Shown here piece after piece: positions 21,189-29,928 of a DNA stretch of 29,928 nucleotides (positions are counted from its first letter, which is position 1; each line of letters begins with the position of its first letter). The position numbers were made by a program, and so were the translations under genes. The notes below the pieces were generated by a model. It had not been told where the DNA came from, ran no database searches, and saw only the letters and a list, made by a program, of their open reading frames with translations. The stretch covers positions 1-29,928 of the forward strand of contig AZLU01000340.1 in assembly GCA_002224055.1 (NCBI GenBank). The letters are read 5' to 3'. Source of the DNA: Pezizomycotina sp. ARF18. Its lineage: Eukaryota; Ascomycota.

Positions 21189-21900
21189 TTACTTTACCTC
21201 CATATCTTCTAAGCTGTCTGCTGGCTAATACATCGCAGGACATTCTTTTTGCTCGATTCCTGCAGCTCCCCTGCAAGCAATATTTCGTCCAGTATAAAAT
21301 ATGCCTTCTGGAAGTTAAATATGATGTCGAGTTCACAGACGTTGCCGTAGTATTTGTCCATTTGCTCGACGTAGCGGTGGACGATTTCCAGCGTCGCTAG
21401 CTCGTTGTCTTCCTGATCCGTTCCAGCTATGAAGAAAAGGGATGCATATCGCCGATATACAACTTTCGTGTCTGCGAACCCGGAAAAGCGAAAGGAAAAA
21501 GAATATATGTTAGCAGGAGCTGCGAGTTGCTTTTGGGAACTTGGCAATTAATCGTAAGCCCGGTATAGATCAATCATAGGATGTCGCGCCACAGACCTTT
21601 GTATTCCAGAAAGTTGCACATCCGTGTTCTTCGCGATAGAACTAGCTGCGACACATCCTTGATGATTTTGTTCTTCTCCTTTAGAGATAAGGTTGTGAAC
21701 CACTTCGAAAGGCGCTGTCCCAGAGATCTGTCAGTATTGAGATTTGTATCGTATATTTCCGAGGAAGAGACGCACCACTTTGCCTTGCCGAGAAAGGAGG
21801 ATAATGTATCTAAAACCATGGAGGAAGCCAGTCAGCTGTGTGGTGGCCCTCAATACGTCGTTATACCTCGAGGTCCAACAGCCCCCTACCTTATCGCCAT
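21189..21900 (-). CDS. APS1: AP-1 complex subunit sigma
   Basis: Small subunit of the clathrin adaptor AP-1, which acts in transport between trans-Golgi and endosomes. Exons on the minus strand: 21900-21890, 21809-21776, 21714-21597 and 21471-21189. Splicing gives [20 protein letters not shown], then [89 protein letters not shown] and [14 protein letters not shown]. These are family hallmarks over nearly the whole length (about 148 residues; usual size 150-160). The first exon is only 11 nt. One break near 21220 (CAGCAG/ACAGC, one base short) leads into DSLEDMEVK and TAA at 21189. Alternatively the GTAAAG at that point is a donor and a further exon follows near 21140. AP-2 sigma is less likely given the RLSKWF and [10 protein letters not shown] pattern. 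Confidence 0.93.
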
Positions 21901-22567
21901 CAGCCTCAAAGCTCCTTTCTTCCTTAACCAGTTATTTATAAGCGCACTGTTCACAAGCGTATGTGTAGATTGTGGTGGAAGCAAAGGGGGGCTGCTGGGT
22001 TCGGAAGTTTTGTCTCGTTAGAAAAACGTGGTTGTTTGGTGGATGTGGAACAATCGTGTGGATTTCTTAGCGGAAATGAGAGTTTCATAAACCCCCCAAA
22101 AGCTCTCCCACTGCCTTTTTTCTGTGGTCGAAGCCTTATCTGAACCCCCGAACCAACCCAAAAAAAAAAAAAAAAATCCTATAGCCAATCCGCCGAGCTA
22201 CCTGACTATACATATCGCACAGCTTTCGCTTTATTGGGCCGCTTTCGTCCGATATTTTTACACGCCAGAAATATCGGATTCTTTTCCCCAATTGACCCAA
22301 CCCACTTTCTCAAACGAGATCCGTAACATTCATTTATCTAAGTACAGATCCTATTCCCAAGGGCGACGAGGAAAAAGGCTTCAATTCTTTTTATTCTCTG
22401 GCAGCAACATGCCACGCGAGGCAATTCTGCTTCGGCAGAACCACGTCCCGAAGCTAGCAAAGAGAATTCATCATCAACAGCGTAATCCCAACTCCACCGT
22501 TCAATTTTTAGCTTCCAGGTTTCTATCTTCAATGCTGATATAGTTATAATCTCATCAAGGCGTCAGT
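21901..22567. other. Divergent promoter region of APS1 and SAM35
   Basis: The two genes are transcribed away from each other from this 667-bp segment. It includes an A run at about 22160-22176. The plus frame 22124-22543 has no recognisable motif. No clear TATA box is seen. Confidence 0.55.
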
Positions 22568-23534
22568 ATGGTCTACGCAACTCGTGGACGGCGCCTCGAT
22601 TTATACGAGTGATCTTCGACCGCTTCCCGCTACGAACGTATCCTATTGAGCCTGCACCGTCCAGCGTTTCGCGGTCAGCTTCTACTGCTATATTATATGT
22701 CTCCGACAAACCTTCAATATTGCAGATGAGCGTCCATCACGCTACCCGTCTTGCTTAAAGTGGCAGACATATCTGAAGATTCACAAGATTGACTTCACTC
22801 TGGAGTCGTCAAGTGCCCACTCCTCCCCAAATGGTTCATTGCCTTACCTCTTACCAGCGTCGTCACCAAATACCGAGCTCTCCAAAGCCAGTTACGTCTC
22901 AGACCTTCAGAAATGGATATCAGAGATCAGCCAGCTCCGGCACGCAATGAAGACCCAAAGCGACAATATTGCAGTCTTTCAAACTTTGTTAGATACGAAG
23001 ATTAGAGATGCATGGGTAAATTGTCCTGTTTATGAGAAAATACATATACATTTGCTTCTATCTTCCTTCGCTAGGCAGTATCGATTGCGCACATTCTAAC
23101 GATTCATTTTTACTGCCTCCTGTATAGCCTATTGGTTTTACATCGAGCCGGATAACTTCAATAAATCAACTCGATCCAAATCTCACCCACGCAACCCCAA
23201 TATGGCCAGTGAAAAGTCTGATTGGGTACCAAATCCAGCAAGCTGCCTCCCTAGAGCTTCAAAGAACCCGTCCGAATGGGGTTATTTATGCCGCAGATAT
23301 TTACTCGAAGCCGATGCAGCTTTCAACGCCTTGGGCAGCTTCTTGGTACCGATAGGTGGTTTTCCGTGAAACTGAACCTGGGCTTTTTGATGCGGCAGTT
23401 TTTGCTTATACGGAACCCTCCTTGCTCTCGACGTTCCCTCCGCGGAGTGTCCCCTTCGCGACTATCTGAAGGCGCACACAAATCTTATTAATCACAGAGG
23501 GCGACTAAGAGCGCAGTATTACATCTCTAAATAA
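22568..23534 (+). CDS. SAM35: SAM35/metaxin-like mitochondrial outer-membrane protein
   Basis: Likely Sam35 (Tom38), a GST-fold subunit of the sorting and assembly machinery that inserts beta-barrel proteins into the mitochondrial outer membrane. Pieces in order: WTAPRF, IFDRFPLRTYP, LYVSDKPSI, DERPSRYPSCLKWQTYLKI, SPNGSLPYLLPASSPNTELS, SDLQKWISEISQLRHAM, LLDTKIRDAW. An intron (23016-23127) follows, then YWFYIEPDNF, LTHATPIWPVKSLIGYQIQQ, YAADIY, EADAAFNALG, TDRWF, REPTE-like residues before GLFDAAVFAYTE, and CPLRDYLKAHTNLINHRGRL, ending YYISK at TAA 23532-23534. The CLKWQTYL, SPxGxLPxLLP and GLFDAxVFAYT pattern is what I associate with fungal Sam35. At least eight frame breaks occur (near 22580, 22720, 23128, 23160, 23308, 23334, 23365, 23440), nearly all readable as one-base losses. 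No single open frame covers more than a fragment. Confidence 0.8.
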
Positions 23535-23916
23535 TTTCTGTCAGAAATGGACGAAAGACCCTTGCGTGCGACATGCTTAGCCCTACAAAAAATAGGGCAG
23601 AGAGAGCTTCGTTTATTCTAAATGGCGAAGAGCAGCAAAGAAGCAAATAAACAACGTAGTCATTGCCTTTGTAAGTTTCGTAGCGTTGAAAAATACTAGC
23701 CATCTCTATGCAACTAATCGGTACCATTGGCTTCATCAATATACAGTTTAATCTCCGCCCAAATATTGTATCACGGTCTATAATCAACGGATTGCTATTA
23801 TCCACTCCCTGAAAGTTCGGAGACTTCAATCGTAACTAAAACGATCTATATTTATGTTAAAATATCTTCAATGTACATTATACAGTATATTCTACATGTA
23901 TATACACATCTTCCCT
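23535..23916. other. Short convergent spacer
   Basis: Shared 3' region of SAM35 and the methyltransferase gene. No gene is seen. The minus frame 23527-23829 has no recognisable motif. Confidence 0.6.
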
Positions 23917-24847
23917 TCAGGTTTCATTGACTAGAGCACGCCTGAATATCATAGCAAGATGGAGCTTGACGCCAACCCATTTTTGGGCCCTCGCCCCCAG
24001 CTCTTCGGCGTGCTGTAGGTCCGAACTCCTGTTTCGATAACCTCGCCTTCGAGCTGAAATCCTGCCTCTTGGCGTGTTCGAGAATTTCTTGCACGGCATG
24101 GTTATAGGACACCGGCCGGATCTTGACACCTTTTCTTCGTCATTGAAGCCAGCCTGTGAAACTGAACCATTTCATGGTGCATGTTGGTGAACAAAAGGAT
24201 ACCGTTCGGCTTAAGAATGGTTCGAACCGTGGAAAAGAACGGGTCCAGTTTGATATGCTCGAGCACCAGAGTAGAGGATACTAGGTCAACAGTGGTGGGT
24301 GTTTCAAGCTTGGATAAAAGCGCTTCTGGGCTTTCATCGTTGATGTTGTGATTGATCCAAGCACGGAGTTTGGGCGTTGAAAGTCGTCCAGCTTTTTCTT
24401 GATCGTCAAAGTAGCTTTCGACCTTCTGCTTTGCTACCGCCATCATGCCGTCGGAATTATCCACCGCGAGGAGTTGGGAAGCGTAAAGAAGGAGCTTGAC
24501 CGTGTTCCTGCCCGTGCCGCAACCTAGATCCATGATCCGCAACTGGGAACCCTTTCCCGCTAATTGCAGCCCTTCACCGGCACCAAAGACTTTGCCGAGC
24601 AGCTGGCCAAAAATGACATTGTCAACTTTTTGTAAGACATTTCCGTCATTGTCGTAGGTCTGCAAAATATAAGTATTTGGTTAGTCCAATCCGTTCCTTG
24701 TTAGAAATGGAAAAAAGACCAACGGAAAGATTATAGGCAGCTAAGGCAAAACGTACCTTCGCCCACAAGTGTACGCCTCGACTGTAGGCAAATTGAGAAC
24801 CTGCTTTCCCCGCTCTGCTCAACCGTTTGAATTGCCCTTTGTTCCAT
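23917..24847 (-). CDS. Class I SAM-dependent methyltransferase
   Basis: Rossmann-fold methyltransferase, target unknown. Exons on the minus strand: 24847-24757 and 24659-23917, with donor GTACGT, acceptor TTGCAG and a GACTAAC branch site. Exon 1 reads FAYSRGVHLWAK in the frame that continues into TYDNDGNVLQ. Motif I, the SAM-binding loop, is IMDLGCGTGRNTVKLL. Then come the acidic LAVDNSDGMM (motif II), VDLVSSTLVLEHI (post-motif) and TILKPNGILLFTNMHHEMVQ. The C-terminal 70 residues are split over all three frames: AGFNDEE, then VKIRPVSYNHAVQEILEHAK, then FQLEGEVIETGVR, then DLQHAEELGARAQKWVGVKL, ending at TGA 23917. Exon 1 also has a break between the ATG at 24845-24847 and the conserved frame. 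At least four breaks cluster within 200 nt, so this could be a real decaying gene, but the global defect makes sequence error as likely. Confidence 0.78.
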
Positions 24848-25752
24848 CGTTGTTGTAAAGTAATTTTTCCAATCTAGAGCCCTCCAACACAGGTATTGAG
24901 ATTTACTATACTGTTCGGCTCGTAGGCTGTTTACAACAAAAGAATATGCTCTCGGAAACCAACATGGAGTTGTAATAACTTATATTTTATACCCAGTCGA
25001 GCAACCAGTGAGTATCTGTATTTTTCGTGATCCATTATCAAATTGACAGTGAGCACCTCCGATTGATCGTTCTCCCTCATATATGTGACTCAGAATAGAG
25101 TCAGTTTGGTATCCCCCCACTTTGCTTCTAGCGGAGTATCGCCTTCCCCGGAAACATCCCGAGACTTCCTTTTTTTTATTCTCAATGTACAATTCTTCTA
25201 TCCAGAGAACATGCTTGTGAAATATCCATCCGAAATCCTTCGGTATAGCGCGAGGAGAACATCTAAGCCGTACAGCGGCAACTTCATGCCATTTGTGGCT
25301 TCATTTCCCTTTCTTCACATTGTTTTCCCAACTCTTCCGCCGTGTTATCAGGGAAGAACAAAGAACAAAGGAACAAAAATATTAATAAGCATTCGTGGCA
25401 TTCAAACGTCAGAGATGAGGTGTGTATACGTACCTTTAGCCTATATATCGTTCTTTTCTTGCTACCGTTCGTCTTTATCTATCGTGGTCTTGTTAGTTCA
25501 AAAGGGCTCATACGGAGGTTCGAATACATCGATCACAACATTAGAAGAATGTGTAATTGTTGAGATACTGAGCAGTCCCTTTCGTTATTCCATTTCCAGA
25601 TACACCTACTTATCTATATTGTATAGCAAGAATGATATTTTTTCCTGATTGCTATATTCTACTTATTCTCCCTCATCTGACACTACTACCTAGTATTATT
25701 TTCCCTGCTTGGCTTAATAAAAAAGACATAAAGAGGAATATAGAAAATTTAA

Positions 25753-25753
25753 A

Positions 25754-25792
<39 letters not shown>
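25753..25792. repeat. (AAT)n microsatellite
   Basis: About twelve uninterrupted AAT units in an AT-rich spacer. Confidence 0.95.
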
Positions 25793-25793
<1 letters not shown>

Positions 25794-26241
25794 TATAAAA
25801 TAAAATAAAATATATATATATAACAGGCTAAATAAAATAAAGAGAAAGAGTAAATAAATACCACTCAAGTAATTTGTGAAGCGGTAGGGAAGAAAAAAAA
25901 AAAAGAAAAAGAAAGAAAAAGAAAAGATGGGGAACAACAATGCTAATAAGTGAAACTACGAAATAAATAAAATATATTTGTTAAGCTTAAGCTGCTCACG
26001 CATACATGCGGGGGCACAATACTAAAGAAATTCAAAACCCACTACAAGTACATAGTATAGTGCGGTCCTTTTAAAATAATTAGCGTAGAAGAGAACAATG
26101 TTAAGGGAAAAAAGAAGGGGGAACCAGACAATGCTAACATTATTAGTTACTTACTTAGTACTTCTTCAACTATTTTTGCTACTAACCTCTTAACTTCAAC
26201 ATAAGAACCACACCATCGAGAAACAATGTTAAACATATTAT

Positions 26242-26273
26242 ACTACTACCACTACTACTGCTGCTGCTGCTGC
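26242..26273. repeat. (CTA)n-(CTG)n compound microsatellite
   Basis: CTA/CCA units pass into five or six CTG units, about 510 bp upstream of the STE2 ATG. Confidence 0.9.
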
Positions 26274-26330
26274 TTCATGATCTCAGCAGAAATGGATCGC
26301 CACCGTGCAGGAACATTGATAGCTGGCTAC

Positions 26331-26339
26331 TATATAATA
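26331..26339 (+). promoter_or_regulatory. TATA-like box of STE2
   Basis: TATATAATA is followed within 15 bases by a CT-rich block (about 26348-26378). This mirrors the INO1 promoter and would give a leader of around 400 nt. Confidence 0.4.
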
Positions 26340-26780
26340 AACAGCTATCCCCCCCTCTCCTCCTCTTCTTTCCTCAGAAGAAGCTTCAAACATTCCCATC
26401 CATCTCAATTCTATAAACCAAAAAGCGAAAAACACAAGAGAAACGAAAATCATTCATCCTCAAAAGACACTAAAAAAGATACGATATCCTGTATAACGTT
26501 CCACCATCAAAGAGTAACAGTGTTAAACAATTCCTTGAAGGAACTCCTCATCTCACAAGGTATGTGTTTCCTGCACTTCAATTCGAAGCTCCGTCCTTTT
26601 CTACGATTTCCCAAGTTCGAAAGATTACGAGCTAACTGTGTTTCTCTACGTTGGAACTTCTCACCAAGTCCAAGTTTGGCAGCAAAGAGAACAAAAGTCT
26701 GGCTCAAACACCCATCTCTCCATTTTGCTATTTCCACCTTATCCACTTTCTCCAAACAAAAAAAAAAGCCTTGATACAAA

Positions 26781-27585
26781 ATGTCAGCCACCGAAGATTC
26801 AATGGCTCCTCCAAGTTTCAATCCGATGAACCAAATCTTTGTTCTCTACTTTCCCGATGGAACCAACACCAGTTTCACTTTTTACGATTTGGATGATTTT
26901 CGCGTCAGCGCCATCCAGACCTGCATTGGATTGGTACTCAGATCGGGGCAGCCATCATCGTTCTGTTCGCCATGATGTTCTTGTCCAAGCCTGAAAAATT
27001 TCGCACCGTCCTCTTGTGGCTCAACGCTTTCATTTTGGTTCTCCTCACGATCAGAAACGTTCTCCAGATCACTTACTTTGTGGGTCCGTTCTACCGTACT
27101 TACACCCTCATCTCTACGGATGCCTCGGACATCCCGGCCTCGGCAATCGCGCAGTCTGCAACTACTTCATGTCTCAGCATGATTTTGATCGCTTGCGTTC
27201 AAATCTCACTCACCATGCAAGTTCGCGTTGTCTGCGCCTCTCATCCAACCCTCAACCTTTACGTCATGATGGCTTCGATCTTTGTCGGCCTGATCTCGAC
27301 CGGGTTTTACTTTGCATTCGGGATCCTCAACGTCCGTGCTACCTTGGATCTTAAGGTCTCCAACTTGCCATGGCTCTTTCCGGTTGCCGATGCATTGTTT
27401 GCGTTCAGCATATGCTTCTATTGCGCCATCTTTGTCGTAAAACTTTGGTTTGCGATCTGTCGGAGACGTTCCCTTGGACTCGTGGGCTTCGGACCTCTTC
27501 AAGTCATCTTCACTATGGGCTGTCAGACGTTGACTTTGCCAGGTGAGTTTTCATTTTCCCTCTTCTCTGAGACTTATATATACAC

Positions 27586-27620
<35 letters not shown>

Positions 27621-28014
27621 TTGTGCGCTTGATAAAATATCCCTACCTGATTGTATTCAGTTCACTAACTGATCTATCTGCAATTCTATTCTAGCATCTT
27701 CCTCATGATCGAAAACTTCGTCACTTTCAATGGGTTGGCATCTTTCGCTGAGTTCCTGATCGCCATTTCCCTTCCACTTTCTTCTCTTTGGCTGCAACCA
27801 AATCGGGTAGTGAAACTCCCTCTGGGTCGATTGCCGCCGTTTCTTGGTCAAAAAATCAACTTCTTCACCATCGTCGTCACTGGCTTCCACCAGCGGTTCC
27901 AGCCATACTGGGAAAAGGTTCGGAGTGTTTCATCCATCCGGTCTCTCCAAAGTAGGAAAGGACATATACAGTACTATGGAAAAAGCAATCGATTCTGCGA
28001 AATCTTTTGTTTGA
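26781..28014 (+). CDS. STE2: Ste2-type mating pheromone receptor (class D GPCR)
   Basis: Seven-helix plasma-membrane receptor for the alpha-factor type peptide. It couples to the mating G protein and also guides hyphal growth in filamentous fungi. Exons 26781-27542 and 27695-28014, with the intron holding an A29 run. An extracellular head (MNQIFVLYFPDGTNTSF) precedes IQTCI and QIGAAIIVLFAMMFL (TM1), WLNAFILVLLTIRNVLQI (TM2), SMILIACVQISLTMQVRVV (TM3), ASIFVGLISTGFYFAFGI (TM4), FSICFYCAIFVVKLWFAI (TM5), CRRRSLGLVGFGPLQVIF, MGCQTL (TM6) and LIAISLPLSSLW (TM7), the Ste2 signature. The cytosolic tail in another frame is Ser-rich (STSSPSSSLASTSGSS), then KRFGVFHPSG, and ends AIDSAKSFV at TGA 28012. 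Breaks at about 26932, 27695, 27791 and 27855 are each one base short. ATG follows an A-rich context typical of fungi. Confidence 0.92.
27589..27617. repeat. 29-base poly(A) run inside the STE2 intron
   Basis: Uninterrupted A run between the donor (27543) and the branch/acceptor region (ACTAAC near 27664, TAG at 27692-27694). Confidence 0.95.
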
Positions 28015-28951
28015 TATCCGGAATTTATTCTACATTTGTTTTTCTCTTAACGATATAAGTTCATCATTTAGGTTTCTAGGTCATGTTTCTTTTGTCCATT
28101 TATAACTGTTGTGATGACTTTGGTACTTTTCTGTATTTTTTTACGCGTCATCTCATTTTCATGATTGTTACTTTTTCCTTTAGTCAGTATTTCTCCTCTA
28201 GTCAGTGTCTTCCCTGATCTGTTTTTTCCTTTGTAGTCTTCATAGCCTCTGTTTTAAAACAAAACCCTTTATGCGTAAGGCTTTATCGGAACTGTACAAC
28301 GTTTGATTGTTGAAATCCGAGTACTGTTTCCTTTCTGTGAAACACTTCTGTAGCTGTGGAACTATCCATGTGATGAATAGAAATAGCTAAAACTCGAGAT
28401 CATCCATTCTTCGTGGTGCAATTGGGTTGCGAGAAATATCACCTGAAAATCTCAGAGGAAGCACGTCTTAACAATTTCTTTGCCATACAGCCAAAAAAAT
28501 GGCCGGTTGTGGGATTAGGCAATATGATGGAATTCATTCAAACTTTCAAGATAAACAAGCGAATTCTGTGTTTGAATATTCTCCTACCGGGTATAAACAC
28601 CGTAGGCTTTATCTGACCAGGTTGTGACCCGTTAAGACAAATTTAGACTAGAAGTTACAAATAATTAATGAACGTATGGGTCTTATAGCTCTTCTGCAAA
28701 ACGCTTGAAAACTGGTATAGACCCCGGCATGCTTGTGTTACGACGAATGCCTCCACCTCTTGGTAGAGCAATGAGGGTTAATAATATCAACTAAAAATTA
28801 GGTACAGAAACTTCGTTTGTCAAACGAATGGTTTTCAACAGACAGCAAATACAAAACAAGAAGTGATTGTAGTTATTAAAATATATTAGAAATTTCCGAT
28901 ATTGATAAATAACCACCAACCCAAAAAAAAAAAAGGGAAAAATACGCCGTA
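28015..28951. other. Spacer between convergent genes
   Basis: 3' regions of STE2 and the GGPP synthase gene. It is T-rich after STE2, with an A run at about 28922-28934. The plus frame 28413-28616 has no recognisable motif. Confidence 0.6.
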
Positions 28952-29928
28952 CTAATCGACGACCATCATGTTCAGTATCTTAGTCAACGCAGCATTCCCG
29001 CCGTGTTCCGCCACGAGTCCTCTCGCCCGCTCATTCAGACTGCGCAAGACCTTCCTCGTATAATCAAACGAGCCAGTCTCATCCCTCATGTACGTCACCG
29101 CGTACTGCTTGACGTCGTCGTGGTGCGACCGTTGTTTGAGTATATTGATGAGCTGGTGGTTTGAAGGGTTGTTCCGTATCGAATGGATGATGGGGAACGA
29201 GAATTTGCCCTCGGTCAAGTCCTCGCAGAATCCTTTGTTTTTAGCGTACTAAGTATTGTACACACTTCAAGCGTTAATATTGCTGAGCTACAATTCGAAA
29301 AAAAAAAAAACCCCCCAAAAAAATACATGCAGTAGAGTATGAAGGAAGAATGTATAGTACCTTATCCGACTGAAGATTCATGTAATCATCTCTTATTTGG
29401 AATATCAACCAATGACGTTTACCAAAGAACGAAATCTCTGAAGTAAAATATTCAGTATTCCGATAGGGTGTTACCTATGTTTAACTTGCTGCCTTCTTAA
29501 TTTATTCTTTTATTATTTAATCAAGTATTGGGACAGCTTACTTGGACTCCCCACTCTCGGCCTGCATGAGCTGATAGCTAGCCGGAATAAACCCCCAGTT
29601 TCTAATTGAAAGTGACGGAGATGGTTAATATAAAATCTTATACATCGCAAATTGCAGCCTTTCAACGACCGTTTCGAATAAAGGAGGATGTGTACACGTA
29701 CTATTGCTGACCATTTCGAGGTAATCGTCCTCGGTCGGACATTGAGAGTATCTCCGCAAATAAATCCATACCTTGGCCCTGTGCAGATTTATGAGCTCCT
29801 CTACGGATTGAGTCGAGTTAGTTCTAACCCCTACGCAATACATGGATAACAACTGAGCTACACGAACCGGTAATATATCGCCAATGTTTCTGGTTCTCTG
29901 AGCTTCGACAGCTCCTTTAGCGCGCAGA
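28952..29928 (-). CDS. BTS1: Geranylgeranyl diphosphate synthase, 3' part
   Basis: Trans-prenyltransferase that makes C20 GGPP for protein geranylgeranylation and other isoprenoids. Only the C-terminal part lies in the window. Inferred minus-strand exons: from the edge to about 29870, then 29800-29702, 29601-29542, 29437-29361 and 29249-28952. Pieces read [85 protein letters not shown] (the second Asp-rich motif), YAKNKGFCEDLTEGKFSFP and IIHSIRNNPSNHQLINILKQ, ending MMVVD. Splices such as QSDK|YAKNKG and N|KTGG join exactly as in fungal GGPP synthases. Several one-base breaks occur (near 29415, 29425, 29570, 29750, 29775). The first Asp-rich motif and N-terminus are outside. Farnesyl diphosphate synthase is excluded by the HRGQG-type and KNKGFCEDL motifs. 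Confidence 0.94.

Larger units (their letters stand above)
24848..26780. other. Divergent spacer of methyltransferase and STE2 genes
   Basis: 1.9 kb without a recognised gene. It contains an AAT repeat (25753-25792), A/G-rich stretches (about 25890-25925) and CTA/CTG repeats (26242-26273). Plus frames 25085-25648 and 26226-26774 lack motifs. The latter covers the probable STE2 leader. Confidence 0.55.

Noticed and set aside
25505-25530. GGTTCGAAT, resembling a tRNA B-box
   Set aside because: No matching acceptor, D or anticodon arms could be folded around it; similar strings at 10030 and 11160 lie in the LIM gene.
25085-25648. 187-codon plus-strand open frame upstream of STE2
   Set aside because: Composition is spacer-like, with no motif and no splice or start context; a chance open frame in T-rich sequence.
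26226-26774. 182-codon plus-strand open frame just before STE2
   Set aside because: It overlaps the TATA-like box, the CT block and the probable leader of STE2, and includes a triplet microsatellite.

Overview
This window comes from a filamentous ascomycete (Pezizomycotina-type) nuclear genome. The evidence is short spliceosomal introns (mostly 45-150 nt) with GTRNGY-like donors and TACTAAC/CTRAC-type branch sites, GC-richer exons set in AT-rich spacers full of microsatellites and homopolymers, and gene families typical of filamentous fungi: a Ste2 pheromone receptor, a Pgc1-type phosphodiesterase, a Vps73-like sugar transporter, a Pxl1-like LIM protein and a Bts1/GGPP synthase. I cannot name the species or class.

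Layout, left to right: about 3.8 kb of AT-rich spacer holding one unrecognised minus-strand exon (1168-1410); PGC1-like glycerophosphodiester phosphodiesterase (+, 3772-5285, seven exons); an EamA/DMT membrane transporter with an acidic tail (-, 5975 to about 7234 or further); an unrecognised minus-strand coding patch (about 7792-8128); a LIM-domain protein (-, 9932-11981) with a 33-bp triple repeat; a 3 kb spacer; inositol-3-phosphate synthase INO1 (+, 15475-17217) behind a TATA box and CT-rich leader; a Vps73-like sugar transporter (-, 17933-19744); AP-1 sigma adaptin (-, 21189-21900) with an 11-nt first exon; SAM35/metaxin-like mitochondrial outer-membrane protein (+, 22568-23534); a SAM-dependent methyltransferase (-, 23917-24847); the alpha-pheromone receptor STE2 (+, 26781-28014); and the 3' part of GGPP synthase (-, 28952 to the window edge).

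These are housekeeping and signalling genes that do not form an operon or an obvious biosynthetic cluster. Two thematic pairs (INO1 with PGC1 in phospholipid metabolism; STE2 with GGPP synthase in the pheromone/prenyl field) are likely coincidental.

The most striking property is that nearly every conserved gene is broken by frame shifts that look like loss of one base (once or twice, two), usually from a short homopolymer: one in the AP-1 sigma gene, two in INO1, about four in STE2, about eight in SAM35, and many in the LIM and methyltransferase genes. The same pattern in essential genes argues for uncorrected base-calling deletions in the assembly rather than pseudogenes. Coordinates are therefore gene envelopes with inferred splice sites, and simple ORF translation misses most of these proteins. 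I saw no convincing undescribed system, mobile element, CRISPR array, rRNA or tRNA.
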